Position numbers and translations under genes: made by a program
Shown here: piece by piece, positions 47,514 to 56,089 of the stretch
How positions within the stretch are numbered: the stretch's first letter is position 1
Layout of the letters: every line of letters begins with the position of its first letter
From: an uncultured Haliea sp.
GTDB taxonomy: Bacteria; Pseudomonadota; Gammaproteobacteria; Pseudomonadales; Halieaceae
Assembly (NCBI GenBank): GCA_913061145.1
Contig: CAJXUQ010000009.1
Coordinates: 1-64,000, forward strand
DNA: 64,000 bases
Direction: 5' to 3'
The notes under the pieces: generated by a model
Database searches by the model: none
Told to the model about the DNA's origin: nothing
What the model saw: the letters and a program-made list of their open reading frames with translations, nothing else

Positions 47514-48413
47514 ATGACGCCGCTCAACTACAACCACCTGTATTATTTCTTCCATGTTGCCACCGACGGCAGCATCACGCGCGCCAGCAAGCGCCTGAAT
47601 CTGACCCCGCAAACCATCAGCGGACAGATTGCCGCGTTTGAGGAACAGCTCGGCGTCAAGCTGTTCCGCCGCGAAGGAAGGCGCCTGCGGCTCTCCGAAC
47701 AGGGCCGACAGATTTATGCCCACGCCGATGAAATTTTCCAGCTCGGGCGGGAAATCCGCCAGATGCTGCAGAACGAGAGCGCTCATACCGAGACGTTCCG
47801 CGTCGGCATCACCGATTCGATCCCCAAGATTCTCGCCAACCGGTTGCTGCAACCCGCGCTGAAGGCCGTCGACAACCTGCGCCTGCAGTGCCACGAGGGC
47901 GACCAGGAGACCTTGCTCGCGGAACTGGCGGTAAGCCGCCTCGACTGCATCATCACCGACCAGCCCCTGCCATCCGGCAGCCACATCAAGGCCTGGAACT
48001 ACCGCATTCTGGAGTCCGGTTTCACCTTCTTTGCCGTTCCCGGGCTCGCCGAGACCTGTCGCAGCCAGTTCCCGGCGAGCCTGAGTGGCAAGCCGTTTCT
48101 GGCCCCTGGCCGCAAGGCGGGGAGCCGCTCCTTTCTCAAGGCCTGGTTTGAAAAGCACCGCATTACCCCAGAAATCGTGGCGGAGTTTGACGACAGCGCA
48201 CTTCTGAAGTCCTTCGGCCAGACCGGGCTGGGCATCTTTGCCGCGCCGACCATCATTGAAGCATATGTGATCTCCCAGTACGGCGTTGCGGTGATTGGCC
48301 GCACCCAGGAATTCGTCGATGTGTTTTATGTGATATCCCCGGAGCGCCGCCTGCAGCATCCGGCCACGCTGGAGATCGTCAATACGTCACTGGGCGGGGC
48401 CGCGGACGGCTAA
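47514..48413 (+). CDS. LysR-family regulator, NhaR-like
   Basis: A 299-residue LysR-type regulator. The winged helix at about 4-63 reads LNYNHLYYFFHVATDG then TPQTISGQIAAFEEQLG, the sequence style of NhaR, which in E. coli responds to sodium and activates the nhaA antiporter. The effector domain fills 90-295. No nhaA is adjacent; sodium-coupled transport does occur next door in SbtA, so a link is conceivable but unproven. Its end overlaps convergent dinG by 4 bases. Confidence 0.87.
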   Translation: MTPLNYNHLYYFFHVATDGSITRASKRLNLTPQTISGQIAAFEEQLGVKLFRREGRRLRLSEQGRQIYAHADEIFQLGREIRQMLQNESAHTETFRVGITDSIPKILANRLLQPALKAVDNLRLQCHEGDQETLLAELAVSRLDCIITDQPLPSGSHIKAWNYRILESGFTFFAVPGLAETCRSQFPASLSGKPFLAPGRKAGSRSFLKAWFEKHRITPEIVAEFDDSALLKSFGQTGLGIFAAPTIIEAYVISQYGVAVIGRTQEFVDVFYVISPERRLQHPATLEIVNTSLGGAADG

Positions 48414-50542
48414 CGGGCCAGCTCTCGGGTAAACGGCGGCAGGGAATCCAGTATTGCCTGACCGTAGCGCCGCGTGAGCAAACGCCGATCCATCAGGGTC
48501 ACCCTGCCGCTATCGCTCTCCGTGCGCAGCAGGCGGCCGCTGGCCTGTACCAGCCGCAGCGCCGCATCCGGCACGCTTATTTCCATAAAGGCGTTTCGCC
48601 CCTGGGCTTCCACCCATTCGGCCAGCGCTGCCTCAATAGGGCTGTCGGGTACCGCGAAGGGAATCTTCGCAATCACCACGTGGCGGCAGTAGGCGCCGGG
48701 AAGATCCACGCCTTCGGCGAAGCTGGCCAGCCCGAACAGAATACTGCCACGTCCGGCGTCAACCGCTTCCCGATGCAGGCGCAGGAGTTCCTGCTTGCTG
48801 CCATCGCCCTGCATCAGGAGCCGGTCGCCAAAGGTCGCGCTGACGCCTGCATGGACGTCCTGCATCTGCCGCCGCGAGGAAAACAGCACCAGGCTGGCCT
48901 CGGCGGGATCCAGCAATCCGGGCAGCTGCTCGATCAGCGCCGCGGTGTGTGCCTCGGCGTCACCGGGGTCGCAGGACATGGCGGGCACGTGCAGGGTGGC
49001 CCGGGAATAATCGAAGGGACTGGCCACCACCTTGAAGACGCCCTCGGCCGGAGCGCCGGAATGGAGCCTGAAGCGATCGAAGGAACGCAGCGCAGTAATG
49101 GTCGCCGAGGTGACCACGACACCGGCAGCGCGTGACCACAGGTACTCCTGCAGGATGTCCGCCGCGAGGATGGGGCTACAGCGCAGGTCGAAGCCGGTTT
49201 GCCCGCCCCCGTCCAGCAAGGTCACCCAGCGCGCCATGGGCGGCACCTCACCCTCACCACTGACGGCATAGGCCTGCCACAGGGCCAGCGTGGACTCCGC
49301 GCGGCTCAGCAAACCACCCAGGCTCAGGTGCCAGGTCTCGACATCGCTCTTGTGCAGGCCGCAGTCTTCCTCTTCCAACGCCTCCGACAGGCGGGCCTCA
49401 ATCTTCGCCAGAGCGGTGCTGATCTGCTGGAACTGGTTGGCCAGGCCGGCGGCCAGCGGCTGCAATTGCGCGGGCACCCGGCCATGGGCGAAGCGCAGTT
49501 GCTGCTCGTCACTGCGCCCGCTCCCGGGCACACGCTCGGCAAACAAGGCGGCCACCGCCTGCTCCGCCACCTGCAGCGCGCCCTGGGCCTCCTCCATCAG
49601 CCCCGGCAGCGCAGCCAGCGGCCGCGCCAGGTCAGTCAATGGCGCCAGGGCCGAGGCCGCCTGCAGCAGCAGCTTGCGATTGTCCTGCAACCACTGGCCG
49701 GTGGTGTGCAGGCGGCAGAAACTGGAGAAGTGCCCCAGCGCCTTGTCCGGCAGATGGTGGCCCTCGTCAAACACATAAATACTGTCTTCCGGCGGCGACA
49801 GGATGGCACCGCCGCCGAGCGCCAGGTCGGCAAGCACCAGGTCATGGTTGGCCACCACCACATCGGCGTACTGGAGTGCATCCCGCGCACGAAAAAAACT
49901 GCACTGACTGATATTGGGGCAGCGACGGCCGCTGCACTGACTGTGGTCGGTGGTGGCACCGAACCAGATGGCGTCGGGTATCTGTCCCGGCCAGTTGTCC
50001 CGGTCACCGTCCCAGTCCCCGCGGCCCAGGGCCTCCAGCATGGCGCTGTACACGGGCAGCGCCTCGGCGTTGTCTGGCGCCTGGAACTCGTCCGGGTACA
50101 GCGGCAGTACATCCCCCGCGCCGCTGCCGCCGAGATGGTGGTCCAGCCTGGACAGGCATATATACCGACGACGGCCCTTGGCCAGGGTATAGCTGAATTC
50201 CAGACCACTGTGCTCGCGAATATCCGGGAGATCCTTGTTGACGAACTGCTCTTGCAGGGCAACGGTTGCGGTCGCTACGACCAGCCGCTTGCCCAGGGCC
50301 TGGGCCAGGGGGATCGCCGTCACCGCATAGGCGATGGTCTTGCCCGTCCCGGTGCCCGCCTCAATCACGCACACCGCGGGGGAATCCGGGCTTGCCCGAC
50401 CGGTTTCCGGTTTGATGCGGGCCAGGGCGTTGGCGATTTCGGCGATCATCTGCCGCTGTCCCCAGCGCGGCTTCAGCCCCTTGGCGGCCGTGATGGCGGC
50501 ATAGGCCTCGCGAATCTGGTCCTTCAGCGCCTCGCTCAGCAA
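48410..50542 (-). CDS. dinG: ATP-dependent DNA helicase DinG
   Basis: A 710-residue XPD-like superfamily 2 helicase that resolves R-loops and G-quadruplexes in the 5'-3' direction. Walker A is EAGTGTGKTIAY (about 61-72), the Walker B variant is DEGHH, and four cysteines for a [4Fe-4S] cluster are seen (YICLSRL, CSGRRCPNISQC). The C-terminal helicase motif LVQASGRLLRTESD is intact. Confidence 0.94.
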   Translation of the reverse strand: MLSEALKDQIREAYAAITAAKGLKPRWGQRQMIAEIANALARIKPETGRASPDSPAVCVIEAGTGTGKTIAYAVTAIPLAQALGKRLVVATATVALQEQFVNKDLPDIREHSGLEFSYTLAKGRRRYICLSRLDHHLGGSGAGDVLPLYPDEFQAPDNAEALPVYSAMLEALGRGDWDGDRDNWPGQIPDAIWFGATTDHSQCSGRRCPNISQCSFFRARDALQYADVVVANHDLVLADLALGGGAILSPPEDSIYVFDEGHHLPDKALGHFSSFCRLHTTGQWLQDNRKLLLQAASALAPLTDLARPLAALPGLMEEAQGALQVAEQAVAALFAERVPGSGRSDEQQLRFAHGRVPAQLQPLAAGLANQFQQISTALAKIEARLSEALEEEDCGLHKSDVETWHLSLGGLLSRAESTLALWQAYAVSGEGEVPPMARWVTLLDGGGQTGFDLRCSPILAADILQEYLWSRAAGVVVTSATITALRSFDRFRLHSGAPAEGVFKVVASPFDYSRATLHVPAMSCDPGDAEAHTAALIEQLPGLLDPAEASLVLFSSRRQMQDVHAGVSATFGDRLLMQGDGSKQELLRLHREAVDAGRGSILFGLASFAEGVDLPGAYCRHVVIAKIPFAVPDSPIEAALAEWVEAQGRNAFMEISVPDAALRLVQASGRLLRTESDSGRVTLMDRRLLTRRYGQAILDSLPPFTRELAR

Positions 50543-51705
50543 GAGGCCGGGGGCTCCGCCGCCGCACGCAACGCCAGTTTACTGGCCACCGCATTGGCGT
50601 AGGTCGCCAGCGCAAAACTGCGCTGCTCTTCGGGCAGGCTTTCGATCCGGGCACGAAACTGCGCGTCCGAACAGCTCCCCGCCTCGCGAGTCAGGGTTTC
50701 GGGCACCGCCGCGCCTGGCCCGTGCAGCATCTGCCAGGCCTGCAGGTTGGTGGGGTGCAGGCAGTAGAGTGAGATGATCTGCCGATCGATTTCAGCAGCG
50801 ACCGCGTCCGGGCCATCGAACTCGCCCGCCAGCGGCGTGCCAAACGCCACATGCACCCGGCCCTTCTGGCCGGAAATGCCGCGCGCGATGGAGGCGACAT
50901 CCTCCTGTTCGGCCTTGGCGTAGGTGCCGGTCGTGCTGCGCAGGTGCATTTCGCGCGCCTTCATGCCATCGCAGGGATCCAGCTCGTAGGCAATGGACAC
51001 CGGGACGATGCCGAGCGCATTGATCAGGTCACTGAAGCTTTCTGTCTGCTTGTCACGGCTCATGGCGAGCATCTTGATGACGGCGGGCTCGGTGCGGTCG
51101 ATGCCGTCCTTGGCCCGGCCCTCGCGCTGGGCAATCCAGACCGGTGAGCGCTCTTCCTGCAACGACAGGCGAATGTAGTTGGACAGATGCCGGGATGCGG
51201 CCAGCAACGCCCGCCCACTGCCCACCGAGCGTTTGACGATAAAGCTCTTGTTCAGCCGCATCAGGTCGGACACCCAGGGCTTGGTCAGCAGATTGTCACC
51301 GATGGCGATGCGCACGGTCTGGTGGCCGCTGCGATGCAGCGCGTAGTTGGTGAATGCCGGATCCATCACAATGTCGCGGTGGTTGCTCATGAACAGCCAG
51401 GGGCGCGATACATCCAGCTGTTCCAGACCCGAGACACTGAACCCGGCCGTGGTGTCGTCGATGACCTTCTCCACGTAGTGCTTGATCACCATCTGCATGC
51501 CGTGCACATCGCGCACACCGCGCAACTGTCGCCCGAGGTACCAGCGCACGACGGGGCGCGCGAGCCCGGGCAGAGCCCGCGCCAACGGGCCCAGGCTCAA
51601 CCGGGCAATTGCATCGAGCATTTCCCGGTCCTCGAGCAGCCGGGCCAGAACTTCGGGCACCTCGTCATCGCGGTACGGGCGGATATCCGCAAAGGGGTCA
51701 CTCAA
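50536..51705 (-). CDS. Acyltransferase of the PlsC/PlsB superfamily
   Basis: A 389-residue glycerolipid-type acyltransferase. The catalytic block is FMSNHRDIVMDPAF with His109; the Asp spacing (HX5D) differs by one from the usual HX4D, or the nearer Asp of HRD is used. QREGRAKDG corresponds to the substrate-binding EGTRS block. The long C-terminus (after about 270) is helical. It probably acylates lysophosphatidate or glycerol-phosphate at the inner membrane; exact substrate unknown. It overlaps dinG by 7 bases. Confidence 0.8.
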   Translation of the reverse strand: MSDPFADIRPYRDDEVPEVLARLLEDREMLDAIARLSLGPLARALPGLARPVVRWYLGRQLRGVRDVHGMQMVIKHYVEKVIDDTTAGFSVSGLEQLDVSRPWLFMSNHRDIVMDPAFTNYALHRSGHQTVRIAIGDNLLTKPWVSDLMRLNKSFIVKRSVGSGRALLAASRHLSNYIRLSLQEERSPVWIAQREGRAKDGIDRTEPAVIKMLAMSRDKQTESFSDLINALGIVPVSIAYELDPCDGMKAREMHLRSTTGTYAKAEQEDVASIARGISGQKGRVHVAFGTPLAGEFDGPDAVAAEIDRQIISLYCLHPTNLQAWQMLHGPGAAVPETLTREAGSCSDAQFRARIESLPEEQRSFALATYANAVASKLALRAAAEPPASC

Positions 51706-51870
51706 AGCAATATCCTCACGAAAAACAGCGCCACACGATACCCAAATTCCCCCGGCACGTCATCCGCCAGATCCCGCCACACAGGGCAGCTCCCGCGCGC
51801 TGACACGGCCCCGCGCTTCTGCTAATCTGCAGCCCGCTCCACCGGAGCCATGTGCCTATTGGGAGGAATC

Positions 51871-52092
51871 ATGGAAGCCACATCTGCATCACTACTCACC
51901 TTCGGCCTCGCCACGCTGTTTCTCAGCTGGGTGTTGTTGCTGATCCAATCCTGGAAAGAAGATTACGCATGGGGCCTGTGCACCCTGATTCTTCCCCCAT
52001 TCGCCTACCTCTATGCGCTGTTCCGGCTGGACAAGGCCGGGCAATCGGTGTTGCTCGCGGTTGCCGGGCTGGTAATGATCGGCCTGGCCTGA
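51871..52092 (+). CDS. Small two-helix membrane protein
   Basis: A 73-residue protein with hydrophobic helices at about 8-25 and 35-50 and a third hydrophobic end (VLLAVAGLVMIGLA). GGGAGGA lies just before ATG 51871, a strong ribosome site that decides the start over the upstream ATG at 51850. No family recognised. Divergent from the acyltransferase over a 165-base gap and followed by a terminator, so it is likely monocistronic. Confidence 0.7.
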   Translation: MEATSASLLTFGLATLFLSWVLLLIQSWKEDYAWGLCTLILPPFAYLYALFRLDKAGQSVLLAVAGLVMIGLA

Positions 52093-52137
52093 GGTTGTTA
52101 CCCCGGGTCCGGCCCATTAAACATTTGTAACCTTTTG

Positions 52138-52166
52138 GCGCCCGCAGGACGGGCGCTCGCATTTTT
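52138..52166 (+). terminator. Rho-independent terminator
   Basis: GCGCCCG (52138-52144), loop CAGGA, CGGGCGC (52150-52156), then a T-run at 52162-52166. It ends the small membrane-protein gene. The rest of the 274-base gap to 52366 is AT-rich and probably carries the promoter of the next gene. Confidence 0.65.
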
Positions 52167-52366
52167 ATAATTTGTTTATATAAAACAGTAGCTTAACTCA
52201 AAGGGTCGAACTCGAGACTGAATACCTGTTACTTTTTCGTGTACAGGGTTACGAATCTGTAACTGTTTTACACACGTATTCAGCTCGTACACTGACACCA
52301 TCCTGCCACCGGTATACCACCGTCACAGGCTGGCCAATCACTTCTACCGTCCGTTGAGGAACTACT

Positions 52367-52639
52367 ATGCAACTCGTCAAAATCGCCACCGTCTCCGCCC
52401 TGCTGGCCCTGTCATCCGCTGCCTTTGCCGCCAAGCCGACCAGCATCGTCTTCCAGGGCAACCACGAATCCAACACCGGCGCCGCCTATTCCGAGTACCT
52501 CGTAAAGTGCTCCAATGGCAAAACGGCTACGCTCACGGCGTGGGAAAACCGTCGCAAGTGGTGCGCAGGCAACGAGCTGAACGACAGCTGCGAGCGCAAG
52601 CAGATCAAAGCCGCGAAGGCCGCCTGTAACGCGCTCTGA
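52367..52639 (+). CDS. Small secreted four-cysteine protein
   Basis: A 90-residue protein with a clear signal peptide (1-21, SSAAFA) and a mature part of about 69 residues containing Cys48, Cys66, Cys75 and Cys87, enough for two disulfides, and a basic C-terminal helix (CERKQIKAAKAACN). GAGGA precedes the ATG. I recognise no family. It has its own AT-rich upstream region, so expression is probably conditional. Periplasmic location and disulfide bonding are inferred. Confidence 0.7.
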   Translation: MQLVKIATVSALLALSSAAFAAKPTSIVFQGNHESNTGAAYSEYLVKCSNGKTATLTAWENRRKWCAGNELNDSCERKQIKAAKAACNAL

Positions 52640-53647
52640 TCAGTCCTCGAGATAGCGCCGACGCAGTTCCTCGCGTTCGGCGCTGCCGACCCCCAGCTCA
52701 CGGGTGAGGTAGGTATCGACATCGCCGTAATCGGCAATGGCCTGCAGCGCCCGCTGCAGATAGGCCTCGTGCACCTCCAGCATCGGCATGATCGCCTCGT
52801 CCTCAACTGACTGGAAACCGTACTTGATGCGCAGGCGGTCTATCTCCTGCCGCGGATCGAAGAAGCGACGCGTCAGCAGGTAATCCGCCATCACCTGATC
52901 CACCGACACCCCCAACGCCATCAGAATGATGGCGGCAGCGAAGCCTGTGCGATCCTTGCCTGCCGCGCAGTGCACCAGGAAGCGGGCGTCGTCCTCGGCG
53001 AGTATCTCGGCGAACATGCGCCGATACATAGGGCTCTGCGCCTCAACAAAATCCCGGTTGATATCCACCATAAAGTTGAACATCGGCTGGCGCCCCCCGC
53101 GATCGAGCTGCCCGTTGGCGAAGGCCGCATCGTTGCTGCCCGGCGTGATCGGCAGGCTGGCGACGCGTGGCGCGCGCTCCCGCGGCAGCCGGTTCGGGCT
53201 GGCACTCTGCTCCTCTTCGCGGCGAAAGTCGCACAACAGATCCAGCTGCAGATACGCCAGCAGCGCCAGATCCCGCTCCGTCAAACCCGAGAGCTGCCCC
53301 GAACGGTACAGGTAACCCCAGCGCACACGCCGGCCATCTGCCGTGCGATAGCCGCCAAAATCGCGGAAGTTGGGCGTGCCCTGCATGCCGAGGCGACGCT
53401 CCATCGCAACCAGTTCATTGCCGTGCTGGTCCTGTAGCCGAAAGGTGTGACGGCGGTCGGCTGGCAAGCCAGAGATACGCAGCCGTGACGCCGCGTCCGC
53501 GTCCTCGTAGTGCAGTTGCAGATCCGGCGCCGCGGCGTCCAGGGGACTGACGGTGACCCGGGTCTGGGGGTGGGAGGCCTCCCATTCCACATGATAGTCG
53601 CCCTCTGGGGCGCGCCAAATGTGTACTGTGTCAGCCAGCAGCGGCAT
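52640..53647 (-). CDS. Tyrosine phosphatase with N-terminal FN3-like domain
   Basis: A 335-residue protein of the bacterial tyrosine/lipid phosphatase group (PtpB/MptpB-like). The signature CX5R loop is HCAAGKDRTG, and NFRDFGGYRTADGRRV with YRSGQLS are the usual upstream segments. The first 80 residues look like a fibronectin-III-type domain, a combination seen in related marine proteins. No signal peptide. It may dephosphorylate proteins or phosphoinositides; substrate unknown. Convergent with the secreted-protein gene with no gap. Confidence 0.85.
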   Translation of the reverse strand: MPLLADTVHIWRAPEGDYHVEWEASHPQTRVTVSPLDAAAPDLQLHYEDADAASRLRISGLPADRRHTFRLQDQHGNELVAMERRLGMQGTPNFRDFGGYRTADGRRVRWGYLYRSGQLSGLTERDLALLAYLQLDLLCDFRREEEQSASPNRLPRERAPRVASLPITPGSNDAAFANGQLDRGGRQPMFNFMVDINRDFVEAQSPMYRRMFAEILAEDDARFLVHCAAGKDRTGFAAAIILMALGVSVDQVMADYLLTRRFFDPRQEIDRLRIKYGFQSVEDEAIMPMLEVHEAYLQRALQAIADYGDVDTYLTRELGVGSAEREELRRRYLED

Positions 53648-53659
53648 GCGATCTCCGAA

Positions 53660-54298
53660 TCAGGCAGGTGCGGCAGCGGGGGTTGCGATCACCGCCTGCA
53701 CCAGGGTTTTTATCAGGGTGAGTTGGCGCTCCAGCGCTTCCTCGCTGAACGGGTCCTGGCCGAGCAGGTCGCGATACATCGGCGCCATGGTCACGTAGGA
53801 CATGATGAGGTTGTTGAAGGCCATCACGGCCCAGGGGCGCAGACCGGCATTGCCCAGAGCGCGCAGACCGGGCTGCAGCAGACCGTCATCGTCGTGAAAC
53901 ATGGGCCGGAAAAAGCGCTCGATCAGGTCGTTGGTGCCGGGGCCACCGGACAGCGCCGCGTGCTGCAGCAGGCGGGCGAGGTTGGGATTGGCGTGATGCT
54001 TGCGCACTATCGCTTCCAGCCATTGATACAGGCGCTCATCGGTGATCGGCGCCGTGTGCAGCTCCTCCATGGGCGCGGCGAACTCATCCAGTAACCGGCT
54101 CAGGACCGCCCGGTAAAGGGCTTCCTTGTTGCGAAAGTGATTGTAGAGGCTGGGGGAGCGGATGCCCACGCGCTCTGCCACCTCGCCCAGCGAAGCGCCC
54201 TTGTAGCCTTTCTTGGCGAACAGGTCCTCGGCGGCATCAAGGATGCGCTCGGCGGTACCGCCCCCGAGTTCGGCTCTGTGTACCTGGGTCGCAACCAT
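53660..54298 (-). CDS. TetR-family transcriptional regulator
   Basis: A 212-residue regulator with the HTH at about 16-62 ([18 protein letters not shown], then [17 protein letters not shown]) and a C-terminal ligand domain like those of fatty-acid-related repressors. It sits 12 bases behind the phosphatase start and both face the same way, so it may be cotranscribed with it. Start at [10 protein letters not shown]. Confidence 0.87.
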   Translation of the reverse strand: MVATQVHRAELGGGTAERILDAAEDLFAKKGYKGASLGEVAERVGIRSPSLYNHFRNKEALYRAVLSRLLDEFAAPMEELHTAPITDERLYQWLEAIVRKHHANPNLARLLQHAALSGGPGTNDLIERFFRPMFHDDDGLLQPGLRALGNAGLRPWAVMAFNNLIMSYVTMAPMYRDLLGQDPFSEEALERQLTLIKTLVQAVIATPAAAPA

Positions 54299-54390
54299 GG
54301 CGTGTATTTCCAGCACTGACGGGTTAATCCCGCAGTATACCGCAGCTTCACCTTATGACGCAGCAGGCCCCTCGGGAACCGGGCTTGCAG

Positions 54391-54419
54391 TTGACAACTC
54401 ATGGGCTTATGTGAATAAT
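54391..54419 (+). promoter_or_regulatory. Strong sigma70 promoter of rpsT
   Basis: Consensus -35 TTGACA (54391-54396), 17-base spacer, -10 AATAAT (54414-54419), ending 39 bases before the rpsT start. It is the best promoter match in the window, as expected for a ribosomal protein gene. Confidence 0.75.
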
Positions 54420-54458
54420 CTCGCCTCCTTAATTTTGCCAACCCACGAGGACATCATT

Positions 54459-54728
54459 GTGGCCAACTCCCCACAAGCCAGAAAGCGCGCCCGCCAGGCG
54501 GAAAAGCGTCGCGCCCACAACGCCAGCCTGCGTTCACTGGTTCGCACCAACATCAAGAAAGTCATTGCCGCTATCGCTACCGGCGACGCCGAGCAGGCCA
54601 AAGCGGCCTATGCCAGCGCCGTTCCGGTGATCGACCGCATGGCTGACAAGGGCATCATTCACAAGAACAAAGCCGCCCGGCACAAGAGCCGCCTGAACAC
54701 CCAGATCAAGGCACTCGCCTCTGCCTGA
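54459..54728 (+). CDS. rpsT: 30S ribosomal protein S20
   Basis: An 89-residue basic helical protein binding 16S rRNA early in assembly. It begins [18 protein letters not shown]. The start is GTG 54459 with GAGG nine bases upstream; a rare start codon is also known for rpsT in E. coli (TTG), where it helps autoregulation. Confidence 0.97.
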   Translation: MANSPQARKRARQAEKRRAHNASLRSLVRTNIKKVIAAIATGDAEQAKAAYASAVPVIDRMADKGIIHKNKAARHKSRLNTQIKALASA

Positions 54729-54750
54729 GCCCGGGCACTGACTTCCACAA

Positions 54751-54777
54751 AAAAGCCGGCTCAGAGCCGGCTTTTTT
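54751..54777. terminator. Bidirectional rho-independent terminator
   Basis: A-run, GCCGGCT (54755-54761), loop CAG, AGCCGGC (54765-54771), T-run to 54777. Symmetric, so it serves rpsT on the plus strand and the diiron protein gene on the minus strand. Confidence 0.9.
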
Positions 54778-54797
54778 GTGTGGCAAACTATCCGCCC

Positions 54798-55979
54798 TCA
54801 GCTCGCCTTACGCGGCTCTTCCGGGGCATCCTGCAGCTTGTGGAACTCCGCCAGCATACTCTGCTCGTAGCCCTGCGCTTCGTTGGTGTCCAGCGGGCGT
54901 TCGAGCAGCGCCCAGTCGATATCACCATCCGTCGCCAGATTCTCGAACTCAAGGATCCCCAGCGCCTCGAACTTCGGCCGGATCTTGTCAGTCAACAGGC
55001 CGATGCGCTTCAGGTTGGGGATCACGCGCTGGAACAGCAGGTTGCGGAAGGTGGACATGACAAAACCTTCCAGCACCTGCAACCGCGCCTCTTCCACGTC
55101 CCAGCCGAAGTGCGCAAAGACGTCTGTGGCCACCAGCCGCTCACGACTGACCACGCAGGCCTCATAGGCAAACTGCGCGCGCTCTTCGCGCTCCTCATCG
55201 GAGAGGGTTTTGACAAACTCTTCCAGATAGTTGACCCCGAAGGTGACATGCCGCGCCTCGTCGCGCGTCACGAGGTACACCACGTCCTTGAGCACCGGAT
55301 CCGGCGTGGTTTCGCGGGTCGTGTTGAACGCCGAAAGCGCCAGGCCCTCGATGACCAGCTGCATGCCGATGAATTTCATGTCCCAGCGCGCATCGGTGAG
55401 GATCTTGTCGATAATCGCTTTCAGGTGCGTGTTGATCGGGTACATCACGCCAATGCGCTTTTGCAGGTATTTGTTGAATACCTCCACATGGCGCGCCTCA
55501 TCAAAGGTCTGTGACGCGGCGTACAGCTTGGCGTTCAGGGTAGGCGCACAGGAACACAGCTGCGAGGCCACCAGCAGCGCACCCTGCTCTCCGTGCAGGA
55601 ATTGCGACAGGCTCCAGGCGTTCATGTGCAGCCAGAACTCCTTGCGGGTCGCCTCGTCCATGTCGAGATAGGGCTGGTAGGTATGCAGGTTCATCAACTC
55701 GGGCATACGCTCTTCATCGGGCCAGGGACGATCCCAGTTGATATCCATCTCCGGGTCCCAGTTCAGCTGCTTGCCCAGGTCGTACAGTTTCTTGATGCGA
55801 TCGTCCTGCACCTTGTAGTCCCAGTTGTAGGACCCGGTCAGCGGCGTGTTGAAGATCTCCGCAATGTGGTCGACATCGCCGGCAGTCAGCAAATCCTCCA
55901 GATCCGGATTTTCACGCGGATAGTCAGCGTTGGCGAAGCGCTGGATCTTGCGCGGGGTGGAACTCCACTCGACTTTCAT
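54798..55979 (-). CDS. Ferritin-like diiron carboxylate protein, putative oxygenase
   Basis: A 393-residue helical protein. It carries a full set of diiron ligands: Glu131, Glu161-x-x-His164 (FDEARH), Glu211 (VIEGLA) and Glu241-x-x-His244 (TRDEARH). This is the R2/ferritin-type pattern and lacks the extra His that marks AurF N-oxygenases. No radical Tyr or known substrate motif is recognised, so activity is inferred only from the metal site. It is transcribed divergently from an AraC regulator across 110 bases, a common sign of a substrate-induced oxygenase. Start at MKVEWSSTPRK. Confidence 0.82.
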   Translation of the reverse strand: MKVEWSSTPRKIQRFANADYPRENPDLEDLLTAGDVDHIAEIFNTPLTGSYNWDYKVQDDRIKKLYDLGKQLNWDPEMDINWDRPWPDEERMPELMNLHTYQPYLDMDEATRKEFWLHMNAWSLSQFLHGEQGALLVASQLCSCAPTLNAKLYAASQTFDEARHVEVFNKYLQKRIGVMYPINTHLKAIIDKILTDARWDMKFIGMQLVIEGLALSAFNTTRETTPDPVLKDVVYLVTRDEARHVTFGVNYLEEFVKTLSDEEREERAQFAYEACVVSRERLVATDVFAHFGWDVEEARLQVLEGFVMSTFRNLLFQRVIPNLKRIGLLTDKIRPKFEALGILEFENLATDGDIDWALLERPLDTNEAQGYEQSMLAEFHKLQDAPEEPRKAS

Positions 55980-56059
55980 AACCGTACTCCTGACATCGAC
56001 ATTGCACCAGTCTGTACTATGTTCGAGCCACCTCCGGCTCACAAGGTGAAGTCTTGTCA

Positions 56060-56073
56060 AAATAAGGTTATTT
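56060..56073. promoter_or_regulatory. Inverted repeat AAATAA-GG-TTATTT
   Basis: Perfect 6-base arms with a 2-base centre lie in the divergent region between the diiron gene and the AraC gene, 17 bases before the AraC ATG. Possibly an operator or promoter element for one of them. Confidence 0.3.
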
Positions 56074-56089
56074 GTGGCCAAATGAAGCC

